64,000 nt of DNA from positions 27,068 through 91,067 of IMG/VR virus record IMGVR_UViG_3300042455_000321; one strand, given 5' to 3'. A model generated the notes under the pieces. The model worked only from the letters and a program-made list of their open reading frames with translations, made no database searches and was not told the DNA's origin. This DNA is from a virus. This document shows positions 22,601 through 32,520 of this stretch, one piece after another (the first letter of the stretch is position 1; every line of letters starts with the position of its first letter). The translations under genes were made by a program, and so were the position numbers.

Positions 22601-25600
22601 TGGATTGTATCTATACATACAAAGGGCAAACGTATTCTTATGCCGACCTAATTAAAAAATTATCAGAAAAAGACCTTGCTTCTTTAAAGGAAAGAGGTCT
22701 TATTTCTGTTGATAGCAAAACATTTGAAGGTTCTTTATCTTCACCTACTATATTTAAAGACATTGACAATGCTATAGCTGGAGAAAACTATGGCGTTGTT
22801 ACTACTGATAAAGATGGTAATGTAGTTACTACTGAGTCTATCAAGGGTTCTAAAGGAAGCTTTGACGAAACAGGGGTTAAGAAATTTGCTAATGACGTCA
22901 ATGACATCTACAGAGAAAACAATAAGACTGCACCAGGTGTTAAGGTAGTTGTTGCTGACGCTAAGACATTTAATGAAGTCCATAAAGAATACTATGATGG
23001 GGTTGAAGCTTCTGAATATGATGAGGCTTTCTACGACCCTAATACCAAAACTATGTATATCAATGCGTCTCAAGCATCATTAGACGCACCTCTCCATGAG
23101 TCAACCCATATATGGTTTAAGTTCATAGAGAAAAGAAGCCCAAGAATATTTCAGGCTGGTATTAATATTGCAAAAGCATCATCTCAATATAACAAGTATA
23201 TCAAGTATAAACAAGCTTATGATATGCTTAGGGCTAAATATCAATTTGAGAAAAAATCAGATGCTGAAGCTAAGACTCTTGCAATGGAGCAAGCAAAAAA
23301 TCAAGTTGTATTAAGCAAAGCTGATAACTATCTTTATGAGTATTTTGATATTACATTAGGTAGTGGTATAGAAGGAGAAAACAATTTAGCAAGCGAAATA
23401 CTTTCAAGAGAGACAGAAAAGGCGTTTAAAACAAAATCAAATAATGAGTTTTCAAAATGGTATACTACTATGATTGAAAGCTTTGTTGATAAGAAAGGAT
23501 TTAAAGGATTAACATACAATCAAGTAAGTAATTTATCTTTAAAAGATTTTACTTCTAAATTGGCTGATGAAGTATCTGGAGGTATTAGAACTAAGAGTGG
23601 TAAAGCTAGAATGGCGACTACTAAACTTATTGAAGATAAAACACCTGCACAAATAGCTGCAGAACAACAACGAAACCAAAACAAGTCACCACAACAAGGT
23701 AGAGGTGCAGCTAAAAAAGAAACTAAACCTGAACCTATATATTCTACTGATGTAATTGATATATTAAATCAATCAAATAAAGGTAAGGCTATATTAAAGA
23801 AAGCTGAAGATTTGTTTGAACAATCAGGGTTACTACAAGAATATGCAGAGAACGAAGGGTTAAGCATGAACAACTTAACACCTCAAGATGTTAGTTCATT
23901 AACTGAACAAATATTAGGTGATATAATGGTAGGTAACCTTAGAGTACCAGCTGAATTTGCTGGTTCTAATTCTATTGGTACATTAAGCACAAGAAGAGGT
24001 AGTATGCCTTCTGGTTTAGTTGGAGACGCATTTAAAGAGTTAGGTGATGGCTTGTCTAAATCAAGCGGTAAAGACGTTTCAGGCAAACAAATCAAATCAA
24101 GATTAACAAACGAGGTTAAGCCTACTACCGCTGAAAAAATTCCGTTTGCAAAAGCTAAAGCAGCATATGAAACAGAAAATATTGATAGTGGAATAAAGAG
24201 TGAAGAGGAACAAATTATTGATAAAATTGTTGAGCTTCAAGATTTATTAAACGTAGAGGACCTTTCCCCTGAAAATAAAAAAGCCATCAGAAATGAAATT
24301 AATGAGCTTGTTAAAAAACAGCAAGCAATTTCTGAAAATCAAGGTAAAGTTTATAAAGGTTCTGGTGACATTGAAGCATTGCCTTCTTCTGAGAAACCTT
24401 TAAAGAAGATATCTGATAGAGAAGAAGATGTTGTTGGAGATGTTGTTAATATTAGAACTGACGAAAAGAAATTAGCTAAGAGACAAATCAATTTAAAAAA
24501 TTGGTTATTACCTGCTGATAGAAAATTACCAATGTCAGCATTGTCTGAGTTGGAAAAGGCTCAAGGTATGAAAGCATACTATGAGAGAACCGATATTGAA
24601 TTATTGAATACTTTAAAGAATGAAATGTCAGAATACATTGGTGAATTAAACCAAGGTAAAACTGAACCAGACCCTATGGGTACAGCTGAAGGTTTATCTA
24701 AAGTTATTGATAATGCATTGAAAGGTGATAGAGCTGCATTTGATTTACTTAGCCCTAAATTAAAAACTACTGTAGATTTAATGAGGTCTAATATAGATAA
24801 CGCATCTGAGTTCATTATGGGCACAGGTTGGTTAAGTGCTGCTGAGTTATCTGAGTATCAAAAAAACCTAGGTACTTATGTAGCTAGATTATATGATAAA
24901 TATACAACCCCTAATGTACCTGTATCTAAGAAAGTTAAAGATAGAATAATATCTAAAATACCTGGACTAAGAGTATTAGTTAAAGAAGATAAGCCAATAG
25001 CAAATGCACAATGGGTTAAAGACTTATCTCCAGAGCAAATAAAAAATGCTATTGATGGGTTCCAAACATGGGTTAAGAATGGTTATTCTGATACAGCTGC
25101 TGATATCAATGCTGGAACAGGTTTTAGACAAAGAGCAATAGATTTGCAAGGTTTAAAAGATAAATTAACTGCTGAAACCCAAAAGAAAATAGATGCAGAG
25201 ACTGCTATGAATAGTGGGGAGGTTAAGAATAAAAATAAATGGCAAACTGAATACAATGAAATTATCAACAATATTGATAAATTAACTAAAGAGTATGAGG
25301 CTGAAGAAAATCAGTACAATAAAGACGTAATTGATGAAGCTAAAAGATTATATGAAGATGCTATCCAACATGTAGAGAAAGGTCAGTATATGGAGTCAGC
25401 TAATGGTTCTATAAACACTAAGCAATTCATGAAGAGAAAGGACTTGCCACAATGGTACAGAGAAGTTATTGGAGAAAGCAATAATGTATTTAAAAATTAC
25501 TTCTATACTATTGGTAGATTGCAAAACCTTGGTAACAAATTACAACTCCATAATAACATATTGGAGATGGGATTAGAAGCTGGATATATTGTAAAGGGTA

Positions 25601-27789
25601 ATGTAAGAGATAATAAATACAAGAACTATGTATTAGTAGGTGGAGAAAGTGCTTACCCTGGTGCTACAAAAAAAATGCAAGGACCTTTGTATGGGTATAA
25701 AATGGACCCATTGTTATACAAAGCTATGTTTGAAATGCCTTCGTTTACTATTGGTGATGAAACACTTCAATCTACATTAGCCCAAAAGATAGGTAATGTA
25801 TATATGGGTCAAGTAGACCTTGTTAATATGATGAAAGTAAGTTTAAACTTATCTTCTATTATTAGAAACTTTGAGTCATATTTTAAAGGTGCATTTATGT
25901 TGTCTGGTACTTATCCTGATTTAATCAGAATGACTACTTCAATGGCAAAAAAAGGAAGCAACTTTTTAGTTGATGGTACATTGTATTATGAGAACAGAAG
26001 CGCTGAACAAAAAGGGAAAACAGAGGGCTATATTAAAGGATTAGCCCAAGATGCTTTACAAGATGGTGCTATTACTTCTATTAGTGAAGATGCAATAAAC
26101 CAATGGGTTAAAGTATTAAACTCAGATAACAAGTTTGATGATGCTCTTAAAATAGGCAACACAGATGCTTTATATAAACAATTCTATAACTCTATGGGTT
26201 ATATGGCTAAAGCTGCTGTTAAAGGTATGCAGAAGCTGTTTATATTAGGGGACGTTGCACCTAAGATGGTACAATATGAGATAAGAAGAAACACTATATC
26301 TTTGGATATATATGGTAAGAACTTCTATGAGTTGAACGAGAAACAAATGAAAGCCGTTAGAGAAGCTGCTTCATTAGATGTTAAAGAAGACTTTGCAACC
26401 CCTTCAAGAGCAGCTGAATTTGGTAAGTTTAGAGGTGTCGGTACGTTTGCTAGATACCGATATGAAATGTATCGTACAATGTATAATACTGCACGTCAAG
26501 TAGCAGGATATGATTTAGATAAAAGCTACAAGCATATTAAGTTTTCTGATGATAAATTAGAAAATCAAGATATGATTAACAAGTTAGCTAGAAACAAAAG
26601 AAGAACTAAGATGATTGGTGCTGCTACATTTAGTGGTGCATTACAAGGTACTTATGCTTTAATGAGTGGTATATTCAACTCTAGCAAAGAAGAGGACCAA
26701 ATGAAACAGAATGGTGTAATTACTAACTCTGGCCTTGGTGAAACTAATCTTATGTATGAGATGTATGCTAATGCTAAAGCTGTTTTAAATGGTGATGCGT
26801 CAATGAGACAAACCGTTCAATTAGTTTTACCTGATTACCTATACGATAAAAGTATTGAGTATACATATGACCCTAAGACCAAGAAGATGACAGTATTAAA
26901 CCTTAGCCAAAACGACCAGTTTGCTGTTGTTACCGATTGGTTGAGAGGTTTAATGTATGATAAGTCTCCTTCCGATAGACCATATGCTGACTATAAAGGG
27001 GTAGGTAACAGGTCTATTGATGTAGTATCTGACCAATTATTAACATTTGGTGGTGCTCCTGTATTGTTACTTACTGCTTTTAAAGCTGCTAACGATAAAA
27101 AGACAGCTAATGAATCTCAATCAGAAGGTTTAATTAATAAAACCTATGTGAATGGTAAAAACTTTGTTCAAGGTGTATTACCAGGTGACATGAGTACTTA
27201 TACTAAAAATGCTGAAATGGCTAAGTATGCTAATGAAGAGTGGGTTGATGCTGCTGGTAATACAATTAATGATATGATTGTTAGCGGGTTCAGAGGTAAA
27301 AAGATGGAGATTAATGTATATGGTTCATTGTCTGGTAGAATTAGAAAAGAACATAAAAGAGCAAGTGATGCTATTATAATGGCTAATGAAGAAGTAGATA
27401 AGATTTTAAATTTAGCTGCAACTAGATATAAGAAAGAAGACGGTAGCCGTGTTAATAGTTTCTATGAAATACCAAGCTTTGACCAAAAGCAAGCTATATT
27501 AGAAGACAAGGATATAAAAGAACAATTAGATAAGCAAAAAGAAATTCTTAACAAACTATTGAGAGCAACTGTAAAAGCTAATAAAATGTATTACAATGCT
27601 GCTAAGAAGTTCTCATTTAGCAAAGAAGAATTAGATACATTGTTTAAAGATGCTAATAGTAATAGGGTTGATGTAGGTAAAATCAAAGGTGATATATTGT
27701 TTGATGAAGACTACATGAACATATTGCAACGCTCTGAAAAAGAGATAGATACATTAGATTTTGGTTCAATGCTTTATAGCTTAGATTAA
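22600..27789 (+). CDS. Giant internal virion protein with HExxH metallopeptidase-like motif (1729 aa)
   Basis: The largest plus-strand gene. Near the N-terminus a zincin signature HESTH (166-170) follows YINASQASLDAPL, resembling phage-borne metallopeptidase-like domains in polyvalent proteins. The middle is rich in lysine, asparagine and glutamate and probably largely coiled. The C-terminal third has conserved-looking globular segments (NLSSIIRNFESYFKG; FATPSRAAEFGKFRGVGTF) and a weakly hydrophobic helix (AATFSGALQGTYALMSG). By size and operon position it corresponds to the large ejection protein of short-tailed phages (T7 gp16-like in role). Proteolysis is untested. Confidence 0.65.
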   Translation: MDCIYTYKGQTYSYADLIKKLSEKDLASLKERGLISVDSKTFEGSLSSPTIFKDIDNAIAGENYGVVTTDKDGNVVTTESIKGSKGSFDETGVKKFANDVNDIYRENNKTAPGVKVVVADAKTFNEVHKEYYDGVEASEYDEAFYDPNTKTMYINASQASLDAPLHESTHIWFKFIEKRSPRIFQAGINIAKASSQYNKYIKYKQAYDMLRAKYQFEKKSDAEAKTLAMEQAKNQVVLSKADNYLYEYFDITLGSGIEGENNLASEILSRETEKAFKTKSNNEFSKWYTTMIESFVDKKGFKGLTYNQVSNLSLKDFTSKLADEVSGGIRTKSGKARMATTKLIEDKTPAQIAAEQQRNQNKSPQQGRGAAKKETKPEPIYSTDVIDILNQSNKGKAILKKAEDLFEQSGLLQEYAENEGLSMNNLTPQDVSSLTEQILGDIMVGNLRVPAEFAGSNSIGTLSTRRGSMPSGLVGDAFKELGDGLSKSSGKDVSGKQIKSRLTNEVKPTTAEKIPFAKAKAAYETENIDSGIKSEEEQIIDKIVELQDLLNVEDLSPENKKAIRNEINELVKKQQAISENQGKVYKGSGDIEALPSSEKPLKKISDREEDVVGDVVNIRTDEKKLAKRQINLKNWLLPADRKLPMSALSELEKAQGMKAYYERTDIELLNTLKNEMSEYIGELNQGKTEPDPMGTAEGLSKVIDNALKGDRAAFDLLSPKLKTTVDLMRSNIDNASEFIMGTGWLSAAELSEYQKNLGTYVARLYDKYTTPNVPVSKKVKDRIISKIPGLRVLVKEDKPIANAQWVKDLSPEQIKNAIDGFQTWVKNGYSDTAADINAGTGFRQRAIDLQGLKDKLTAETQKKIDAETAMNSGEVKNKNKWQTEYNEIINNIDKLTKEYEAEENQYNKDVIDEAKRLYEDAIQHVEKGQYMESANGSINTKQFMKRKDLPQWYREVIGESNNVFKNYFYTIGRLQNLGNKLQLHNNILEMGLEAGYIVKGNVRDNKYKNYVLVGGESAYPGATKKMQGPLYGYKMDPLLYKAMFEMPSFTIGDETLQSTLAQKIGNVYMGQVDLVNMMKVSLNLSSIIRNFESYFKGAFMLSGTYPDLIRMTTSMAKKGSNFLVDGTLYYENRSAEQKGKTEGYIKGLAQDALQDGAITSISEDAINQWVKVLNSDNKFDDALKIGNTDALYKQFYNSMGYMAKAAVKGMQKLFILGDVAPKMVQYEIRRNTISLDIYGKNFYELNEKQMKAVREAASLDVKEDFATPSRAAEFGKFRGVGTFARYRYEMYRTMYNTARQVAGYDLDKSYKHIKFSDDKLENQDMINKLARNKRRTKMIGAATFSGALQGTYALMSGIFNSSKEEDQMKQNGVITNSGLGETNLMYEMYANAKAVLNGDASMRQTVQLVLPDYLYDKSIEYTYDPKTKKMTVLNLSQNDQFAVVTDWLRGLMYDKSPSDRPYADYKGVGNRSIDVVSDQLLTFGGAPVLLLTAFKAANDKKTANESQSEGLINKTYVNGKNFVQGVLPGDMSTYTKNAEMAKYANEEWVDAAGNTINDMIVSGFRGKKMEINVYGSLSGRIRKEHKRASDAIIMANEEVDKILNLAATRYKKEDGSRVNSFYEIPSFDQKQAILEDKDIKEQLDKQKEILNKLLRATVKANKMYYNAAKKFSFSKEELDTLFKDANSNRVDVGKIKGDILFDEDYMNILQRSEKEIDTLDFGSMLYSLD

Positions 27790-27798
27790 ACGTATTAT
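27789..27798 (+). promoter_or_regulatory. Phage promoter motif AACGTATTAT
   Basis: TTAAACGTATTATATAGAC overlapping the stop of the 1729-aa gene and 22 bases before the ATG at 27820. Sequence and spacing nearly repeat the copy at 16706. Confidence 0.75.
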
Positions 27799-27819
27799 AT
27801 AGACAAATAAACACATAAT

Positions 27820-28569
27820 ATGAGTTTTTTAGATAAATTAATTGACAAAGGTATAGACCCAGTAAGTTTAGGGACAGGTTTGTTCCAGGGCATTGCTGGT
27901 GTGGTTGGTAATATAAAAGCAAAAAAGCAATATAACCAAGCTGAAGAAGCCCATAAACTCGCTATGGGTGGAAGACCAAGTTTCCAAATATCTCCTGAAA
28001 TCAAACAAAGATTAGCTATGGAGCAGGCTCAGTATAATGCTGAAGACCAATCTGTAAAACAAGCTAGAGCAGCACAAGAACAAGCATTAGCTAACTATAT
28101 GGGAACTGCTCAAAGAAATGCTTCTAGCGGTAGTCAAGCTTTAGCTACAGCTGGTGAAGTTGCAGGTAATACAATGCAAGGTGCGGCTAGATTAGGTGCT
28201 CAACAGTTTCAAAACCAATTACAAAAAGGTCAAACTTTAGGCCAAGCTCAAAACGCTATGGCACAACAAAGAATGTTGAAATATGAAGATGCTTTAGCTG
28301 CTAATCAAGAAAAGCAAGCTTTTGAACTTGGTAAAATGCAAGCGTATAGACAAGATATTAATGACTCTAATAAAAATATTTTTGGTGCTTTACCTGGCGT
28401 TTTAGGTGGATTAAGTGGATTGTTTAGTAGAAACATGAAACAAGTTGACATTCCAGGAATAAGTTCAATTTCAAAACCTAGACCATTTGATGTAAGTTAC
28501 CAAGGACCTCAGCGTTCTTACCCAGGATTTGGGAATCAGAAAGTAAATTTTTCTGGATTTGGTGATTAA
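27820..28569 (+). CDS. Small internal/ejection protein candidate
   Basis: 249 aa. Glycine-rich N-terminal hydrophobic segment (VSLGTGLFQGIAGVVGNI), long alanine/glutamine-rich helix (residues 60-190: AQEQALANYMGTAQRNASSGSQ...), then a second glycine-rich stretch (GALPGVLGGLSGLF) and a loose proline-rich tail. This layout resembles small ejection proteins of podoviruses (T7 gp14 or P22 gp7 in role). It has its own phage promoter motif and ends at a strong terminator. The function is inferred from layout and position. Confidence 0.6.
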   Translation: MSFLDKLIDKGIDPVSLGTGLFQGIAGVVGNIKAKKQYNQAEEAHKLAMGGRPSFQISPEIKQRLAMEQAQYNAEDQSVKQARAAQEQALANYMGTAQRNASSGSQALATAGEVAGNTMQGAARLGAQQFQNQLQKGQTLGQAQNAMAQQRMLKYEDALAANQEKQAFELGKMQAYRQDINDSNKNIFGALPGVLGGLSGLFSRNMKQVDIPGISSISKPRPFDVSYQGPQRSYPGFGNQKVNFSGFGD

Positions 28570-28575
28570 ATAATT

Positions 28576-28599
28576 AACCCCTCTTTATGAGGGGTTTTT
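28576..28599 (+). terminator. Terminator between convergent operons
   Basis: AACCCCTC (28576-28583), loop TTTAT, GAGGGGTT (28589-28596), then TTTC TTTT. It is 6 bases after the last plus-strand gene and 4 bases before the 3' end of the minus-strand operon, so it may stop both. Confidence 0.88.
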
Positions 28600-28602
28600 C
28601 TT

Positions 28603-31600
28603 TTAGTGTCCAGAGCTCTGCTTAACTTCTAATCTTATACCTTGTAGGTTAATTTGCTGATTTGTAGGGAAGTTTAATTGTACCCAAGGAGTTTTAGTTC
28701 TTATTCTATCTCCTACTATGTTTTGAGTATCATACTCTGTATTGGTAGTAGCGTTATTGCTCAATCTATTTCTATACACAGAGCTAAACATTTCTCCTTC
28801 TCTCATAGCGTAGTTGCCATCGCTAATCAAACTAATCTGGGTTAAGTTATTATTTACATTGGTAGAGTTGTCTCTAGCATATATAACTGTACTTGTAGTT
28901 GTTAATTGACCCATTAAGATTACTGATAATGGTTCTATTGTAGCAGGGTATGTACCTATGCTATATGGAGCAGCTATCCAAGCGCCTGTTGTAGCTTGAT
29001 TAAACACACCAGTAGTATTGTCAAATTCTTTATATAGTTTCAACCCAGTTGTACCGTATTGAGAACCAATAGAGAATACATCATCACCTACTCTTATCCA
29101 TTGGTCAGGATTATCTTCATATCCACCTATCCAAGTATTAGCTTGCCAGTTATATACATAAGATACATTCTTGTTTCCTATGTATTGATTAATATGATTA
29201 TCTCCACAGTTACCAGGATATTGTTTACCTGTTATACTTGGGTTAGGGCAAGTAACAAACAACTCATATGTGTATGGGTTAATACCACATTTAATATTAG
29301 CTGCACTATTAGCGCTATCATCAAATGGTAAGTTTCTAAATACTTGATTCCAAAGGAAGCCTGCTTTTTGTTGGCTAATAGGAGAAGCCCCATCTCCAGC
29401 AAACTGTATTATTTCCCTATTAAGGGCGTCTGCCCAGAAAACAATACCTTTGTACCCTACAACGCTTTGAGGGCTAATGCAACCCCAAAGATTAGTAAGT
29501 GGGAGTATTGTACCAAGTACACCTGCAGATGATGTTAACGCAGGGGTTTGGTCAGCAGAATATATTTGTTGTTGTCCTATTAATGCTATATAACTACCAG
29601 AGTTACATAACACCAACATACGTCCACCTTGGTTAGCTTCTTTGCTAGACAAGAATATAGTAGTAATTGGACCTGATGATTGGTCTACAGATGTTTCATC
29701 TAATGCGTCAAATGTAGATAACCCATTTACATTAGAGTTAGGTAATTTAACATTAGACCATCTAATAGAATTGGTTAATTGTTTTTGACCTATATTATCT
29801 ATAGGTGCAATTCTGCCAAAGTCATGTATCCAATTGATTTGATTTATTTCATAACGTGCTTTACTCAACATCATTTGAGAACCACCTTGCGCATCTCTTG
29901 ATTGAGTATATGTGTCTCCAAATAATTGACTTCCGCTTATATTAAATGGAGTTCCAAAAGTAGTAGAACTTGTTATTTCTCCAAACATTGCTACTTCATA
30001 TTCTGAAGGAGTTGTTAATACAGGGGTATAAATACTTACAAATATTTCTTCTTGAAATCTTCTGACTGGGTAGCTAAAGCTAGCACCTGTCCATGGAGAT
30101 GGAGCTGAAGAGTCTAAAAATATTTGATTTATTTGTGCAGATATATAATTCAACATTGTTGCTCTATCTGCCCCTAATATAACGTATCCATCTATTGCAT
30201 TTATAACTGGATAAGTTAATGTTACAGGAGTTAAAGAACCAGTTGGTTTTATATTTAATTCACATAAATCACCAGCCGTATAGCTATATCCTAATCCATC
30301 TTTATAAAGTGATGACAAAGGAATTGCTAACCCATAATATTCTAATTTTGTTGAAGTTTCATTTTGGTCATAAACCAATACACCATCAGCATTTTTATAA
30401 GCAAAACGCATCATGTCTGGCATGAAAGAAATAAAATTAGATGCCTTAGTATTTTTTGCAACACATATAGAATAATAGTTAGCCCAACTAGGTATTACTC
30501 CACCAGCTTGCGTTATAGTAGTATCAAAATCTACATACTCTAAAAGTTGTTTATTTACTGGTTCATATGTAGGTACATTAATAGAGTTAATTTTTTTAAC
30601 TCCAGATTTTCTTAAAGCACTATCGTAATACTGAATACCATACTCATATGAAGAGTTAGGATAAAATGCTCTTTGTTTTAAACCTGATGCATAAGCAGCT
30701 GCATTTAAAACAATACAGTTTTGACCTACACTATTACTTAATGGGTATATAAATTCATCTCCAGTTGTGCCTAATACTACATTAGCTGCAAACTCATTTA
30801 ATTCTTTTAATATATTTAATCGGATTCCTCTAGCAGGAGTATTATAAACATCTTCTAGTTTAGGGTCTCCAGTTTCATTTAATTTAATTAATGACTTCTC
30901 AGATATGTAATGGGGCAATTCAATTAAATTACCACTATACCCATCAATAGACTTACTTAAAGTCAATGTTCCATCAGGAGCAACAGTTGCAGGATTTGAT
31001 TGCTCAAATATTATAGTACCACAATCTACAGGAAACCCATAGTTTACGCCATTAACATAATCTCTTGTTATAATACAACAATAATAAAATCCTGTAGAAG
31101 CTCCTTGGTTTCTTACCATTAATAAAGTTGGAGTACCCCCAAGTATTGGTCCGTTATTTCCTGCTGGTGAACTACCCCAAGATACTTGTGCACTTGTAGG
31201 TGCTGTATATAGTCCTGTAGTTACATCTGCAGGGATATCTGGAGGTGTTGCTGGTGTATTATAACCTTCAAGATTATTTGCCAAGAATAGTCTATTAGAG
31301 GCTAATTCTAAAGCTTTAGAAGTTATAGGTAAACTATCAAATTGTTTAAAAGCTTCTGTAGATGATAAGGTATATTGTATATTTGTACCATTCCAATTTT
31401 GATAGGTAATAAATATAAATGGAGCACCTGGGTCATTATGGTCTGCTACTAACTGAGCATCAGTATAACTAACTGGACCAAATCCAAAGTTATAAGTTCT
31501 TGAAGTTTGGTCATATTTATCAAACACCCTAATTACTTGATATGATGCAGTCTCTAAATTAATAGCAACAAATTCTATTTTCTTCCAATTATCAGGAATA

Positions 31601-32508
31601 ACCTGTGCTTTATCTAAATCTATTGTAACTATATTAGAGCTATAAGATAGTGCAGTTATTTCTTCTTGTCTAGCTGACAAAGAAGTTACACTATAAGGAG
31701 CTAATACAGATATAAAGTTGTCCTCATTGGTTATTCTATAAGTAAACTGATAGTTATTCTTTTGTATAATAATAGGGTCAGTTGCACTACTTCCTCTAAC
31801 ACTTGTTAAAGGTACGTGACCTGGCTCTGTAATTAAAGATAACTCTTCAAAAGAAGGTTTATTAGTATAGTAATCTTTATTTACATCAACATATCTAATG
31901 TTGTTTCTATTATCAGTAAATATCAATTGATTGCCACTAACCCTAGCAGATATAAAGTCAGTAGGTAAAAACCCTAAATCATCTATCCCTGAATTATTAA
32001 CCCATTCTCCATTTAATAATACAGATGATTGGCTTGGCTTGATTGTAGTTATTTTAGAACCTGAAGCATCATATTGTAAAGCCACTTTTACTATATAAGA
32101 GTTAGCAGTTTCAATAGGATTGCCATATTGAGGTGTATAAATAAATAAGTAAATGTATCTTGTATTGCTACTTAACGACTCTGTGTCATCAGTTGCATAC
32201 CCAATACATTTAGCACCATCTTTGTCATAACCCCTAACGTAGTTTCTATTACTAACAAATGGGTTTAACCCAGGCATCGAAGTAAATAAACTTGTCCAAT
32301 CTGTATTACCTGCAAATGGTTCTATAACACCTGCATCTCCACCTGTATTATAACTTTCCATACCACCACCTTGTCCATCACTAGGGCCTAATAAAGAACC
32401 CAAAGAAAAATGGACATTCATAGCAGAAGAATACGACTCCTTGTCTTGAAGATGGGGAGCCGTATCAGTATCTAAACCTTTCGTAAAAAGTTTTGTAATT
32501 TGAGCCAT
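28603..32508 (-). CDS. Large tail protein (tail hub / muzzle-type candidate, 1301 aa)
   Basis: Starts MAQITKLFTKGLDTDTAPH. A G-x-D-x-D-x-x-P opening followed by YSSAMNVHF is seen in large tail or 'stabilisation' proteins of Bacteroidetes phages. The rest is beta-rich with many short serine/threonine strands and no transmembrane part. It is the last gene of the minus-strand operon, after the fibre genes. It may form the tail nozzle or cover the tail tip. The family link rests on my recognition of the N-terminal pattern and on gene order. Confidence 0.55.
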   Translation of the reverse strand: MAQITKLFTKGLDTDTAPHLQDKESYSSAMNVHFSLGSLLGPSDGQGGGMESYNTGGDAGVIEPFAGNTDWTSLFTSMPGLNPFVSNRNYVRGYDKDGAKCIGYATDDTESLSSNTRYIYLFIYTPQYGNPIETANSYIVKVALQYDASGSKITTIKPSQSSVLLNGEWVNNSGIDDLGFLPTDFISARVSGNQLIFTDNRNNIRYVDVNKDYYTNKPSFEELSLITEPGHVPLTSVRGSSATDPIIIQKNNYQFTYRITNEDNFISVLAPYSVTSLSARQEEITALSYSSNIVTIDLDKAQVIPDNWKKIEFVAINLETASYQVIRVFDKYDQTSRTYNFGFGPVSYTDAQLVADHNDPGAPFIFITYQNWNGTNIQYTLSSTEAFKQFDSLPITSKALELASNRLFLANNLEGYNTPATPPDIPADVTTGLYTAPTSAQVSWGSSPAGNNGPILGGTPTLLMVRNQGASTGFYYCCIITRDYVNGVNYGFPVDCGTIIFEQSNPATVAPDGTLTLSKSIDGYSGNLIELPHYISEKSLIKLNETGDPKLEDVYNTPARGIRLNILKELNEFAANVVLGTTGDEFIYPLSNSVGQNCIVLNAAAYASGLKQRAFYPNSSYEYGIQYYDSALRKSGVKKINSINVPTYEPVNKQLLEYVDFDTTITQAGGVIPSWANYYSICVAKNTKASNFISFMPDMMRFAYKNADGVLVYDQNETSTKLEYYGLAIPLSSLYKDGLGYSYTAGDLCELNIKPTGSLTPVTLTYPVINAIDGYVILGADRATMLNYISAQINQIFLDSSAPSPWTGASFSYPVRRFQEEIFVSIYTPVLTTPSEYEVAMFGEITSSTTFGTPFNISGSQLFGDTYTQSRDAQGGSQMMLSKARYEINQINWIHDFGRIAPIDNIGQKQLTNSIRWSNVKLPNSNVNGLSTFDALDETSVDQSSGPITTIFLSSKEANQGGRMLVLCNSGSYIALIGQQQIYSADQTPALTSSAGVLGTILPLTNLWGCISPQSVVGYKGIVFWADALNREIIQFAGDGASPISQQKAGFLWNQVFRNLPFDDSANSAANIKCGINPYTYELFVTCPNPSITGKQYPGNCGDNHINQYIGNKNVSYVYNWQANTWIGGYEDNPDQWIRVGDDVFSIGSQYGTTGLKLYKEFDNTTGVFNQATTGAWIAAPYSIGTYPATIEPLSVILMGQLTTTSTVIYARDNSTNVNNNLTQISLISDGNYAMREGEMFSSVYRNRLSNNATTNTEYDTQNIVGDRIRTKTPWVQLNFPTNQQINLQGIRLEVKQSSGH

Positions 32509-32520
32509 TAAAAAGCTTTA

